In this document: positions 50,446 through 58,897 of the stretch, in pieces
How the letters are laid out: every line of letters starts with the position of its first letter
Numbering within the stretch: the stretch's first letter is position 1
Source: Kitasatospora sp. NA04385
GTDB lineage: Bacteria; Actinomycetota; Actinomycetes; Streptomycetales; Streptomycetaceae
Direction: 5' to 3'
Length of the DNA: 64,000 bases
NCBI RefSeq assembly: GCF_013364235.1
Contig: NZ_CP054919.1
Location: forward strand, 3,880,701-3,944,700
Notes under the pieces: generated by a model
What the model was told of the DNA's origin: nothing
What the model saw: only the letters and a program-made list of their open reading frames with translations
Database searches by the model: none
Position numbers and translations under genes: made by a program

Positions 50446-51192
50446 TCAGCGGCGGCGGGCGTCGGGTACCGCGACGGCGGGGTGAACGGGGCGCTGCGCC
50501 AGGCGGGCGGGCAGGGGCACCGGGGCGGCGGGGGCCGGCGCGCGGGTGCGGGCGGGCCTTGGCACTGCGGTCTCGCGCAGGGTGTGGACGCGGAAGTCCC
50601 GGCGGGCCTGGCCGGCGTGCCAGTGGGCGTAGTCGTCGGTGATGCCGAGGTAGCCGTAGCGCCGGGAATGGAGCAGGCCGAGGTAGTGGTCGGGCTCTGC
50701 GGCGGGGGTGGCCAGCATCCACTCGACTCCCCCGAGGATGCGCCGGGCCTCCACCCGCAGCCGCCCGTCGGCGACCTCTTCGGTGAGGGCTCTGGCGTGC
50801 CGGGGCACCATGTCGGCCGCCAGCCGGGCCTGGGCTTGGGCGCTGGCGGTGCGGGCGACTGCGGCGGCGTCGGGAAACGGGTCCTGGCTGCGCAGCCATC
50901 GGTAGTGGCGGGCGACATCCGCCGAACTCTGGCCGGGCTCGTGCCAGTTGGCCACGCGGTGGCCGGCCACGATCAGCAGGTCGACGGCTGTGGAGGCGGC
51001 CTCGATCTGCTCGTGTTCGTCGGCAGCACCCGGTGCAATCGTCCAGGCTCCCAGCGGTTCGATCCGGCGGTCGAAGCCGCAGTGGTCGAGGGCCAGCCGC
51101 ACCAGCGGGTCGTCCTCGTCAGAGGCGATGGCGAACTCGCCGACGTCGCAATTCCAGCCGAAGGCCACCGCCGGCCGGTGCGCGGGGGTCAT
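50446..51192 (-). CDS. Accessory protein, unknown
   Basis: 248 residues. The beta-rich N-terminus (AVAFGWNCDVGEFAIASDED, VDLLIVAGHRVANWHEPGQS) and a helical middle (AAAVARTASAQAQARLAADM) precede GLLHSRRYGYLGITDDYAHW and a Pro/Ala tail ending VPDARRR. ATG at 51192 overlaps the upstream stop (ATGA). The aromatic YGYLGITDDYAHW segment is distinctive but not recognised. Cytosolic by composition. Confidence 0.66.
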   Translation of the reverse strand: MTPAHRPAVAFGWNCDVGEFAIASDEDDPLVRLALDHCGFDRRIEPLGAWTIAPGAADEHEQIEAASTAVDLLIVAGHRVANWHEPGQSSADVARHYRWLRSQDPFPDAAAVARTASAQAQARLAADMVPRHARALTEEVADGRLRVEARRILGGVEWMLATPAAEPDHYLGLLHSRRYGYLGITDDYAHWHAGQARRDFRVHTLRETAVPRPARTRAPAPAAPVPLPARLAQRPVHPAVAVPDARRR

Positions 51193-51572
51193 CGGCCCTG
51201 CGCGGCGATCCGGGCCGCGGTGGCGGCCACGGCGGCGGCGCTGTGCTGCTGCTCGGCCCGGGCCAGGAGGTCCAGCAGGTCCTGCTCGGCCTCGTCCCGC
51301 GCGGTGGCGATGTCCTCCAGGACTTCCAGCTGGGTGGCGATGTCGTCCAGCAGCTGGTCGTCGACCCGGCGCTGGCGGTCGGTGGCCAGTCGCAGCCGGA
51401 CGAGCTCGAACGCGGTCTGGGTCTCGGCTTGGGCCAGGCGCCGGTGGGCGTCGCGCAGGCGGGCGTCCGCGTCGTCGAGGCCGTCCTGGGCGTGCAGGGC
51501 GGCGATGCTGAGGCTGGTGGCCGCCTCGACCCGGGCGTCGAAGCGGGTGAGGGGTGCGGACAGGGCGGGCAT
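51189..51572 (-). CDS. Small coiled-coil protein
   Basis: 127 residues that appear to be one long helix or coiled coil: FDARVEAATSLSIAALHAQD, DDADARLRDAHRRLAQAETQ, LLDDIATQLEVLEDIATARD. The end is AATAARIAAQGR. ATG at 51572 has a strong GGAGG seven bases upstream (CGGAGGTACCC). Its stop overlaps the next start. No domain; possibly a structural or inhibitor protein. Confidence 0.7.
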   Translation of the reverse strand: MPALSAPLTRFDARVEAATSLSIAALHAQDGLDDADARLRDAHRRLAQAETQTAFELVRLRLATDRQRRVDDQLLDDIATQLEVLEDIATARDEAEQDLLDLLARAEQQHSAAAVAATAARIAAQGR

Positions 51573-51603
51573 GGGTACCTCCGGGGGCGGGGAAGCGGGC
51601 GGG

Positions 51604-52281
51604 TCAGAACGCCAGGCGGGGAGCCTTAGCGGGAGCGGGCGCCGTGGGCGCGGGGGTGCTGGGCCGGTCGGGGTGGAGACGGTCGGCGTTGCGCGTGGTG
51701 GTGTGGGCGGCCGAGGCGCGAGCGTCGGCGGCGGCGGGCGGGGAGGTCGCCGCGGGCAGGGACTGCGGCCTCCCGAAGCCCTCTTCGGCGGCGGAGAGGT
51801 CGGGGTAGTGGATGACGCCCCACCAGGTGCTGCCGGACTCGGTGTAGAAGGTCGCGGCCTTCCCGGTGGCCGGATAGGTGCCGAGCAGCTCGACCTCGCC
51901 GTGCGCGCCCGAGTAGCGGGCGTTGATGACAAGATGGCCGGCTTCGATGTCCGCACTCACGTGGTGGTGGAAGACCGTCCCGGGGCCGGTGGTCCGCACC
52001 GGGCGGGCCTCGCCCGCCGGACCGGCCTGCTCGACCTGCTGGCGCTGCTCGTCCTCGGAGTACAGGCGCAGCAGGCCGCACCCGTGCGCGGCCAGGAACC
52101 GGGCGGCGTCGCGGATCATCCGCTCGGCGGAGACCACCGGCTCCTCGGGCAGGCGGTACAGAATGTCGGCGCTGTGCTGGAGGAAGCCGGCCTCGACCAG
52201 TTGCGCGGCGCAGACCGCGTCGGGCGCGAGGGCGGTGTGGACGCCCAGGGCAGCGTCGTAGGCGACGCTCACGTGCGTCAC
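51604..52281 (-). CDS. Accessory protein, unknown
   Basis: 225 residues: an N-terminal alpha/beta region (THVSVAYDAALGVHTALAPD, VVSAERMIRDAARFLAAHGC) and a beta-rich C-terminal domain (TTGPGTVFHHHVSADIEAGH, VELLGTYPATGKAATFYTES, GSTWWGVIHYPDLSAAEEGF) that could be a small barrel. A disordered tail ends PAKAPRLAF. GTG at 52281 overlaps the upstream stop. No known family; the HHH and WW motifs are notable. Confidence 0.68.
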   Translation of the reverse strand: MTHVSVAYDAALGVHTALAPDAVCAAQLVEAGFLQHSADILYRLPEEPVVSAERMIRDAARFLAAHGCGLLRLYSEDEQRQQVEQAGPAGEARPVRTTGPGTVFHHHVSADIEAGHLVINARYSGAHGEVELLGTYPATGKAATFYTESGSTWWGVIHYPDLSAAEEGFGRPQSLPAATSPPAAADARASAAHTTTRNADRLHPDRPSTPAPTAPAPAKAPRLAF

Positions 52282-52790
52282 GGCTCCTGCCCCCCGCCGC
52301 CGGAGCCGGCGGGGTCGGGGCCGGTGTAGCCGTAGACCGCGCGTTCCAGTTCGCCGAGGTGGGTGAGGCCGCTGTGGAGGCGGAAGGCGTCCAGGCGCTC
52401 GGCGACGTAGTCCTGGCGGTCGGCCTCGGCGACGGCGACCTTGGCCAGGTTGCGGGTGGACAGGCGGCCCCATTCGAGGAGGTCGGTGGGGGTGGCGTGC
52501 TCCATCCACACCCACACGCCGCCGCCCAGTTTCAAGATGCCCTGTGGGTGGAACATCGAGGCGCGGCGGCGGGGCTTGGGGCTGCGGCGCTCGCCGAAGC
52601 CGCGCACGAGGGAGCCGGCGAGCTTGCCGACGGCGGCCGAACGGACGTGGACGTCCAGGTCCTCGTCGGCCAGCCGCTCGCGCAGTTCCGCTTCCAGGTC
52701 GCTGCGGCGGAAGCGTCCGGCCTCGTCGGTGACGTGGGCGGCGACGTCCTCGACGATCTGCCACAGCCGCAGGTCGGCGGTCACGCTCAC
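52278..52790 (-). CDS. Small protein next to the ParB-like gene
   Basis: 170 residues. Helical N-terminal half (LRLWQIVEDVAAHVTDEAGR, RSDLEAELRERLADEDLDVH) then a basic beta region (GERRSPKPRRRASMFHPQGI, LKLGGGVWVWMEHATPTDLL). GTG at 52790 overlaps the ParB-like stop, so it is translated with it. A partner or centromere-binding role beside ParB would fit but is inference. It ends GSGGGGQEP, without the Arg-tipped tail. Confidence 0.68.
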   Translation of the reverse strand: MSVTADLRLWQIVEDVAAHVTDEAGRFRRSDLEAELRERLADEDLDVHVRSAAVGKLAGSLVRGFGERRSPKPRRRASMFHPQGILKLGGGVWVWMEHATPTDLLEWGRLSTRNLAKVAVAEADRQDYVAERLDAFRLHSGLTHLGELERAVYGYTGPDPAGSGGGGQEP

Positions 52791-53602
52791 GCGGCCTCAC
52801 GCTCACGCCACGCCTGGGCCATCTCGGCCAGGGCCTCGATGGCCTGGTCGATGACCTCGGCGGTGATCGCCCGGCCGGTGAGCATGAACTGCGGGTCGTA
52901 GAGCAGGGCGGTGCCGGTGCCGCGGGCCTGGGCCAGCGGCGGGACCGTCTCGCACAGGAAGGTGGTGGCGACCTTGCGCCGGCGGACTTCCTCCTCCGCG
53001 CGTTCCTTGCGCTCCGCCCACGCCCCGGGCAGCGTCAGCTCCCCGTCGACGACCTTGTCGGCCAGCTCCGGGTCCTCCGCCCGCAGCCGGGCGAGCTGGG
53101 ACTCGGCGGAGTCCGCCTGCGCCTTGTTTTCCCGGGCGGTCTTGTATGCCTCGGTGAGGCCGATGGCACCACTGATCACCAATTCGACGAGGTCGGGGGC
53201 GTGGCGCAGGACGGTGCTCGCCTGTCCGATACGGCCGAGGGAGACCCCGGTCTGTTCACTCAGTGAACGGACGGGCTGTTCACTCGGTGAACGGCCCTGC
53301 TGTTCACTAAGTGAACCGGCCTTCGCCGCGATCATGGCCAGTTGGCCCTTGGTCAGGTTGCGGCGGCGGATGTTGACCGACAGGGCGTAGGTGGCGGCGT
53401 CGGTGCCGTCGTAGGTGGTGAACTGCGGCTCGACTCCGGCGATCTCGCACGCGGCGAGGCGGTTTCGGCCGTCGAGGATCCGGCCGTGCTCGTCGAGGAC
53501 GATCGGGTGGATCTGGCCGAGTTCCTTGATGTCCTCGGCGAGCGCGTGCAGATCGTCGTCGTCGAGCATGGGGAAGACGGCAGCGGTGGGATGGGCTTCG
53601 AT
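52787..53602 (-). CDS. ParB/Spo0J-like nuclease-fold protein (apparent ATC start)
   Basis: 271 residues. The ParB N-terminal domain is clear: HPTAAVFPMLDDDDLHALAE, LGQIHPIVLDEHGRILDGRN with RLAACEIAGV, and NIRRRNLTKGQLAMIAAKAG. A helix-turn-helix follows (EQTGVSLGRIGQASTVLRHA). Start: ATC at 53602 with AGGAG nine bases upstream gives IEAHPTAAVFPML; ATG at 53569 would cut into the domain and has no ribosome site. Three 24-base repeats inside the gene encode SLSEQQGR, SPSEQPVR and SLSEQTGV and form palindromes at DNA level. No ParA gene is in the window. It may regulate or partition the element. Confidence 0.8.
   Translation of the reverse strand: MEAHPTAAVFPMLDDDDLHALAEDIKELGQIHPIVLDEHGRILDGRNRLAACEIAGVEPQFTTYDGTDAATYALSVNIRRRNLTKGQLAMIAAKAGSLSEQQGRSPSEQPVRSLSEQTGVSLGRIGQASTVLRHAPDLVELVISGAIGLTEAYKTARENKAQADSAESQLARLRAEDPELADKVVDGELTLPGAWAERKERAEEEVRRRKVATTFLCETVPPLAQARGTGTALLYDPQFMLTGRAITAEVIDQAIEALAEMAQAWREREAA
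53254..53316. repeat. Three phased parS-like palindromes inside the ParB-like gene
   Basis: GTTCACTCAGTGAAC (53254-53268), GTTCACTCGGTGAAC (53278-53292) and GTTCACTAAGTGAAC (53302-53316) are spaced exactly 24 bases apart. The first and third have perfect 7-bp arms. They resemble the half-sites of chromosomal parS (GTTTCAC/GTGAAAC), shortened by one T. They are in frame with the coding repeat. Confidence 0.7.
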
Positions 53603-53683
53603 GGGGGGGTTCTCCTGGTTTGGGTGGGGTCGGTGTCGAGGGTCACCGCCGGGCAGGGCGGGCGGTGGGGAGGCGGGAGCGGG

Positions 53684-55228
53684 TCACGCGGCCCGCAGGG
53701 CTTCGGGGTTCGTGAACCCGCGGGGGTTCTCGCCCATCCGGGCGTCGGTGTCGAACAGGGCGCGCTCGGCGGGGTGCAGGACGTGCTGGACGATGAAGGA
53801 GCGGCCGGCGAGTTTGTGGAGTCCGCGGCCCCGGCCGCAGTTGGCGATGGCCTCGGTCTCCACGCCTGTTAGGCCCAGCAGGCTTGCGGTGGCGGCGAGT
53901 TGGTCGGGCTCTTGCCGGTAGATGATGCGGGTGGCGCAGTCGGAGAGCAGGCCCTCGGCGAGGACTCGGCCGCGGGATCCGGCGTCGCCGGCCGACAGCA
54001 GGTCGGACAGGCGGTGGATGACGATGAGGTTGGCGATGCCCAGGCCGCGGGCGAGCTTGAGCTGGGCCTGCATGCGCTCCAGCAGCGGCAGGTGGCGCAT
54101 CAGGCGCCACGCCTCGTCGTAGATGACCCAGCGGCGGCCACCGCGCGGGTCGGAGAGCGCGGCCTCCATCCAGGCGGAGGCGCAGGTCATCGCGAGGATC
54201 AGGCCGGTGTCGTCGCCCGCGGAGCCCAGGGCGGACAGGTCGATCGACAGCATCGGCGCGCTCGGGTCGAAGGCGACCGTGGAGGGGGCGTCGAACATGT
54301 TGGCCAGGTCGCCCTGGACGAGGCGGCGCAGGGCGTGGGCGAGGTCCTCGGCGGCGGTGCCCAGGCGGCGGGCCGGGTCGCCGAGTGCGTCGTCGAGGCG
54401 GGCAGCGTTGCCGAGCATGGAGGCGATGTGGCCCAGCAGGGGGACGCGGCCGGTGCGGTGGGCGTCGGCGACGACCTCGTCGAGGGCGACGTCGAGCGCG
54501 GTGTGCTCCATCGGCAGCAGGTCGCGGTGCAGGACGGTGCGGGCCAGCGCGGCCAGCAGCAGCAGTCGGCGCTTGCGGACCTCGGCCGCCCAGTCGTCCG
54601 GGTCGGAGCCCGGCGGCGGGGGCGGGGCGTCGAGCGGGTTGAGGCGTCCGCTCATGCCGGGCCCGAGCGAGATCGTCCGGCCGCCCAACTCCTTTGCGAC
54701 GAGAGTCCATTCGCCCTTCGGGTCGCAGGGGACGTAGACCTTGTAGCCGTGGGCGATCGACCTGGTCGCGATGGACTTGGCGAGCGCCGACTTGCCCATG
54801 CCGATCACGCCGGCCAGCACGACGTTCGGGTTGGTGAAGCCTTCGACGCGGCCATACAACGCGAAGGGGTCGAAGAGGTAGGACGCTTCGGAGTGGACAT
54901 CGCGGCCGAGGTAGACGCCGCCCGCGCCGAGGCCGCCTTCGGCGAGGAACGGGAACGCATGGGCAGCCACCGCGGTGGTCATGCGGTGCGGGGGCAGCTT
55001 GAGCTTGCCGCCGCGGGCGGAGGCGGGGCCGGGCCTACCGGTGGCCGGGTAGAGGGGGCGTTCGTCGAGTTCGTCGACCTCTCCGGCGGTGCGGCGTACC
55101 GGCTGGTCGGCGAGGCGGGCCTGGCGGCGGGCCTCGGCGAGGTCGCGGCGGGCGCGGCGGCGCTCGGCACGGTTGCCGCGGGCGGGGGTGAACAGGGGAC
55201 TGGCGCTGGTGGTGGTGCGGTTGCGCAA
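53684..55228 (-). CDS. VirB4/TraC-type conjugation ATPase
   Basis: 514 residues. A basic N-terminal coil (RAERRRARRDLAEARRQARL) leads to the ATPase domain. Walker A is VVLAGVIGMGKSALAKS (G140-S147); then come YKVYVPCDPKGEWTLVAKEL and the family's ALDVALDEVVADAH region. Walker B is RRWVIYDEAWRLMRHLPLLE, followed by NLIVIHRLSDLLSAGDAG. VirB4 proteins power assembly and transport through type IV channels. It is shorter than full VirB4 and consists mainly of the motor half. TTG at 55228 has AGGAG five bases upstream. Confidence 0.9.
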   Translation of the reverse strand: MRNRTTTSASPLFTPARGNRAERRRARRDLAEARRQARLADQPVRRTAGEVDELDERPLYPATGRPGPASARGGKLKLPPHRMTTAVAAHAFPFLAEGGLGAGGVYLGRDVHSEASYLFDPFALYGRVEGFTNPNVVLAGVIGMGKSALAKSIATRSIAHGYKVYVPCDPKGEWTLVAKELGGRTISLGPGMSGRLNPLDAPPPPPGSDPDDWAAEVRKRRLLLLAALARTVLHRDLLPMEHTALDVALDEVVADAHRTGRVPLLGHIASMLGNAARLDDALGDPARRLGTAAEDLAHALRRLVQGDLANMFDAPSTVAFDPSAPMLSIDLSALGSAGDDTGLILAMTCASAWMEAALSDPRGGRRWVIYDEAWRLMRHLPLLERMQAQLKLARGLGIANLIVIHRLSDLLSAGDAGSRGRVLAEGLLSDCATRIIYRQEPDQLAATASLLGLTGVETEAIANCGRGRGLHKLAGRSFIVQHVLHPAERALFDTDARMGENPRGFTNPEALRAA

Positions 55229-55253
55229 CCGGTCTCCTCTCTGCAGGTAGGGC

Positions 55254-55697
55254 TCAGCGGCGCAGGAGGCCGGGGGCGGGGGCGTGCAGGTCGGCGGGGG
55301 TGGTGATCTGGCGCAGCCGGGCGGCGGTGACGGCGCGGCGCTGGCAGATCGTCAGGTCGGGCGCTCCGTAGGGCAGTCGGGAGGCGCAGGCTTCGCGGGT
55401 GGGTCGGCGGCCGTCGACGCGGGGGGCGTCGTGGTAGGCGTCGTGGAGGTGCTCGCAGACCTGCCACAGGCGGATCCTCGCGTTGTGGAGGTGCTCCGCG
55501 GCGGCGGGGGCGTGGGGGCGGGTGCGGGTGGTGGCGGTGTCCAGGAGGCCGAACAGGGCGACGGTGTGGGCGTGGAGGTCGTCGAGTTCGGTGCGGGAGA
55601 CGGCCTCGCCGTCGGCGAGGCGGGTGTGGTGGTGGACGTCGATCGCGGCGCAGGCGAAGCGCAGCAGGTCCGAGCGGTCGGGGAGGTCGTGGGTCAA
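55254..55697 (-). CDS. DUF6238-like small protein
   Basis: 147 residues, helical and His-rich: DLLRFACAAIDVHHHTRLAD, ELDDLHAHTVALFGLLDTAT, IRLWQVCEHLHDAYHDAPRV. It ends PAPGLLRR. It looks like the DUF6238 proteins that accompany type IV-like secretion genes in Streptomyces; that match is from memory. TTG at 55697 has AAGGG 11 bases upstream. It lies between the VirB4 ATPase and the SCO6880-like gene, so it is probably part of the channel operon. Confidence 0.68.
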   Translation of the reverse strand: MTHDLPDRSDLLRFACAAIDVHHHTRLADGEAVSRTELDDLHAHTVALFGLLDTATTRTRPHAPAAAEHLHNARIRLWQVCEHLHDAYHDAPRVDGRRPTREACASRLPYGAPDLTICQRRAVTAARLRQITTPADLHAPAPGLLRR

Positions 55698-55719
55698 GGA
55701 GCGGGGTGCCCTTCGGCGG

Positions 55720-57171
55720 TCAGAGTCGGGCGAGGGGCAGGGCGGCGGTGAACGCCTCGGCCTGCTGCATCGTCAGGCGGCGCAGGTCGATCAGGGCGGC
55801 GACGGCGGCGGTTTCGACCTGGGCGCAGGCGGCGCTGAGCTGCTCGGGGTCGTCGGCGGAGACGACGAGCAGGCCGGTCATCGCGACGTCCGCGTGGCCG
55901 GCGATCAGCTGCAGCTCGCGGGCCTTGACGTCGGCGTACTCGACGGTGTCGGTCTCGGAGTCGACCTGGCCGCGGCGCACGCGCTCGGCGGCGTCCGCGA
56001 TGATCGTGGCTTTCCGGCGCTGGACGTCCTTGAGGGCGGCGTCGAGCTGCTGCGGGGCGTAGGTGATCGACAGGGTGCGGCGCACGCCGCTGCTGTAGAG
56101 CAGTTGGTGGAGGAACCCGGCCGAGGTCTCGGTGCGGGGCCACTGCTCGATCCAGTAGACGGTGTGGTGCGCGGAGTCGGTGCGGATCGACTCCGCCTCC
56201 TCGACCAGGACGACGGGGCCGGCGGCGGCGACGTCGGCCTCCGGGCGGCCGTTCTCGCTCCAGCGCTCCAGCGCGCCCAGGACGGCCGGGTCGTAGGCGG
56301 TGCGCACGACGGCGGCGATCTCTCCGGCGGTCAGCCAGCCGCCCGGGGCCAGGCCCGCGCCGCGCACCGACTGGTCGAGGGAGGCGGTCAGTTGCTGCAG
56401 GACGGCGAACGCTCCGGCTAGGCCGCCGCCGGCCTGGTTGATCAGGCGGCGGGCCTCGCGCAGGTCGAGGGAGACGGCGATGTACGCCTCGTGCGGGGCG
56501 GCGCTCGGTCCGGCGGCGGCGAGGAGTTCCTCGTAGATGGGGCCGGCGACGGGGGTGGAGGGGCGGCCGTGCTCCAGCCAGTAGCGCTGCAGGGTGTCGC
56601 CGGAGTCGGGGACGGTGCGCTCGATGACCTGGATGCGGGCGATCTGCCCGGAGCGGGAGAGCGCGGCCAGGGCCCGGCCCCAGCCGGAGACGTTGGCGTT
56701 CTGGGTGGCGGGGTCGAGGAGGGCGAACGCGCGGGAGGAGACGCGGGTGACGGCGGTGAGGGTGTTCTGTTGCTGGTCGTGGACGGCGCCGAGGCGGCCG
56801 TCGGGGCTGGTGACCGCGCGCAGGGAGGCCGCGGTACCGGGCAGGTGCAGCAGCCCCTCACGGCGGGGGCGGGTGGACGGCCTTGCCAGCCAAAGGAGTT
56901 GGCCGCGGGTGCGGCGCAGCTGGTAGCGCAGGGCGATCGGCACCCACTCGGCGACGGAGCGGCCGCGGATGCGGACGAGGACGGCGGCGCCGAGCAGGGC
57001 CCACAGCGGGGTGAAGGCCAGGGCGGCGGCGACGCCCATGGTCATCAGGACGGCGAGCAGCAGCAGGCCGCCGGTGCCGGCGATGGCGAGCTGCGGGAGG
57101 GTCAGGCCGAGGAGGATGCCTCGGCGGGTGCGGGAGGGGAATCGGATCGTGTCGGGGTATTCGCTGGTCAG
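55720..57171 (-). CDS. SCO6880-like type IV secretion protein (apparent CTG start)
   Basis: 483 residues. The N-terminus TSEYPDTIRFPSRTRRGILL leads into two membrane helices (GLTLPQLAIAGTGGLLLLAV; VAAALAFTPLWALLGAAVLV), then a large cytosolic domain (LGAVHDQQQNTLTAVTRVSS; VVLVEEAESIRTDSAHHTVY; SITYAPQQLDAALKDVQRRK). This is the architecture of the SCO6880 proteins of actinobacterial conjugation loci, likely VirB3/PrgI-like. An in-frame TAG (57181-57183) lies three codons before CTG 57171, and no standard start occurs until ATG 57045, which would cut the first helix. The Shine-Dalgarno here is weak. Confidence 0.78.
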   Translation of the reverse strand: MTSEYPDTIRFPSRTRRGILLGLTLPQLAIAGTGGLLLLAVLMTMGVAAALAFTPLWALLGAAVLVRIRGRSVAEWVPIALRYQLRRTRGQLLWLARPSTRPRREGLLHLPGTAASLRAVTSPDGRLGAVHDQQQNTLTAVTRVSSRAFALLDPATQNANVSGWGRALAALSRSGQIARIQVIERTVPDSGDTLQRYWLEHGRPSTPVAGPIYEELLAAAGPSAAPHEAYIAVSLDLREARRLINQAGGGLAGAFAVLQQLTASLDQSVRGAGLAPGGWLTAGEIAAVVRTAYDPAVLGALERWSENGRPEADVAAAGPVVLVEEAESIRTDSAHHTVYWIEQWPRTETSAGFLHQLLYSSGVRRTLSITYAPQQLDAALKDVQRRKATIIADAAERVRRGQVDSETDTVEYADVKARELQLIAGHADVAMTGLLVVSADDPEQLSAACAQVETAAVAALIDLRRLTMQQAEAFTAALPLARL

Positions 57172-57276
57172 GGCTGTTTTCTACCTGGGGTGCGGGGGCG
57201 GAGGGGCCGGTCCCGGGCCTCCCGGACGATGGGCAGTCCGGGAGGGCGCTTGGAGGCGGGGAGGGGGCAGCGGGCG

Positions 57277-58860
57277 TCAGGAGGACGGCGGGCGCTCGGG
57301 GAAGCGGAAGCGCTGCCCGGCCGGGGACGGGGTGGACGGGCGGCCTGCGGGCGGCACGATGACCGGGTTGAAGGCCGGACCGGCGGCTGCGGGCGAAGCG
57401 GCGCCGCCGACGGGAGCGGCGGGCACGGCGGCGGAAGGCCCGGCCGGGGACGGCCCTGCGGCGGAGGGTCCGGCCGCGGGGGGTGCGCCGGTGGAGCCGG
57501 GCGTGGAGATCCGGGGCGAGCCGGAGGCGCTGGCCGCCTTCGTCGCGGGGGAGGCGGCCGGGGCTCCGCCGGTGGGGGACGCGGCCGGGGATCCGCCTGC
57601 CGGGAAGGCCGCGGGGGCGGAGCCGGAGGAGCCGCTGTAGGCCAGCAGGGGTGTGGCCTGGTCGCCGTCGGATCGCGGCGCGGGGGTGGAGCGGGTCAGC
57701 AGCGGGACGCCGCCGTCGCCCGGCCCGGAGCGGGTGGGTGCCCCGTAGCGGAAGCTGGTCGGGGTCGCCTTGGCGAGGGTGCTGGTGACGCTGTCGGCCG
57801 AGGACCCGCCGCCCGCGCCGCTCTGGCCGGGTACCTGGGAGGGGCCCTGCGGGCTGGCGGCACCGCCCGCGCCGACAGCTCCGGCACCGCCTGCGGCGGC
57901 ACCCGAGCCTCCGGCGCCCGCGCTCATCGCCATCTGCCCGCCCTTCTTGGCGGCGGCGGTGGCGGTCTGCAGGCCCGCGGCGGTGGAGCGGTGCAGGTCG
58001 TGGGCCTGACCGTCGCCCGCCCAGTGAACGAACTTGTAGACCATGAACGGGCAGCACAGGACCAGGGCCATCACGACCAGGCCGGCGATGATGTCGCTCA
58101 GCGCGGTCAGGCCGTCCTTGGTGTCGCTCTCGCCGATCGCGGAGACGCCCACCAGCATGATGATCGTCATCACGAGCTTCGAGACGACGACGGTGGCGGT
58201 GGCCTCTACCCAGCGGCGTCTCCAGTCGCGTGTCGGCTCCCAGGGGCCGCCCGACGCGGCCAGCGGCGCGAGGACGACCAGGACGAGGATGCTGACCTTG
58301 CGGAAGATCATCATGCCCCAGTAGAGGATCGCGCCGACGGCGCAGCCCAGGGCTGTCAGGGCGGGGATCGCCCAGCCGAGCGGGGTGGTCGCGGTGATCA
58401 TCGAGACCTTGACGAGGCGGCGCACCGCGTCGTCCATGCTGGAGTTGGCGATGGTGAACAGGCCCCGGGAGAGGGCCTCGACCACGGCGATGGCGACGGA
58501 GGTGAAGGTGATCGCGCACATCGCGAAGAAGACCGAGGAGACGGTGCCGGTGACGGCCTGGCCGAGGGCCTGTCCGTCGCGGCGCCAAGCGGCCCTGACG
58601 AGCTGCAGGGTGAACGTGCAGACGATCACCGTCAGCGCGATGGGAAGGATGAGCGAGTAGGTGTCGCGGAACCACTGGGCGGAGAGGTCGACGAAGGTGG
58701 TCTGGTCGACGGCCCGACTGGCCATGTCGACCGCGGACTTGGCGAGGTCGCCGGCCGACTGGGCGATCCAGTTGCCGATGCTGGTGGTGATGCCGCTGGC
58801 GACGCCGCCGGGGGTGAGGTCGCACAGCGCGCCGGCGAGGGGGAGGTCGCAGAACCCGAT
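57277..58860 (-). CDS. VirB6/TrbL-like multi-spanning protein (apparent ATC start)
   Basis: 527 residues. The Cys-containing N-terminus GFCDLPLAGALCDLTPGGVA leads to an amphipathic region, about six membrane helices (LILPIALTVIVCTFTLQLVR; VFFAMCAITFTSVAIAVVEA; SILVLVVLAPLAASG; LVMTIIMLVGVSAI; IAGLVVMALVLCCPFMVYKF) and a 230-residue Gly/Ala/Pro/Ser tail. It resembles the polytopic channel proteins of actinobacterial type IV systems. The frame has TGA only two codons before the ATC at 58860; AGGAG lies ten bases upstream. ATG at 58725 would lose the conserved N-terminus and has no ribosome site. Confidence 0.78.
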   Translation of the reverse strand: MGFCDLPLAGALCDLTPGGVASGITTSIGNWIAQSAGDLAKSAVDMASRAVDQTTFVDLSAQWFRDTYSLILPIALTVIVCTFTLQLVRAAWRRDGQALGQAVTGTVSSVFFAMCAITFTSVAIAVVEALSRGLFTIANSSMDDAVRRLVKVSMITATTPLGWAIPALTALGCAVGAILYWGMMIFRKVSILVLVVLAPLAASGGPWEPTRDWRRRWVEATATVVVSKLVMTIIMLVGVSAIGESDTKDGLTALSDIIAGLVVMALVLCCPFMVYKFVHWAGDGQAHDLHRSTAAGLQTATAAAKKGGQMAMSAGAGGSGAAAGGAGAVGAGGAASPQGPSQVPGQSGAGGGSSADSVTSTLAKATPTSFRYGAPTRSGPGDGGVPLLTRSTPAPRSDGDQATPLLAYSGSSGSAPAAFPAGGSPAASPTGGAPAASPATKAASASGSPRISTPGSTGAPPAAGPSAAGPSPAGPSAAVPAAPVGGAASPAAAGPAFNPVIVPPAGRPSTPSPAGQRFRFPERPPSS

Positions 58861-58897
58861 AGGGGATCAGCTCCTTATGGAGAGGGGAGCGGTCGGC

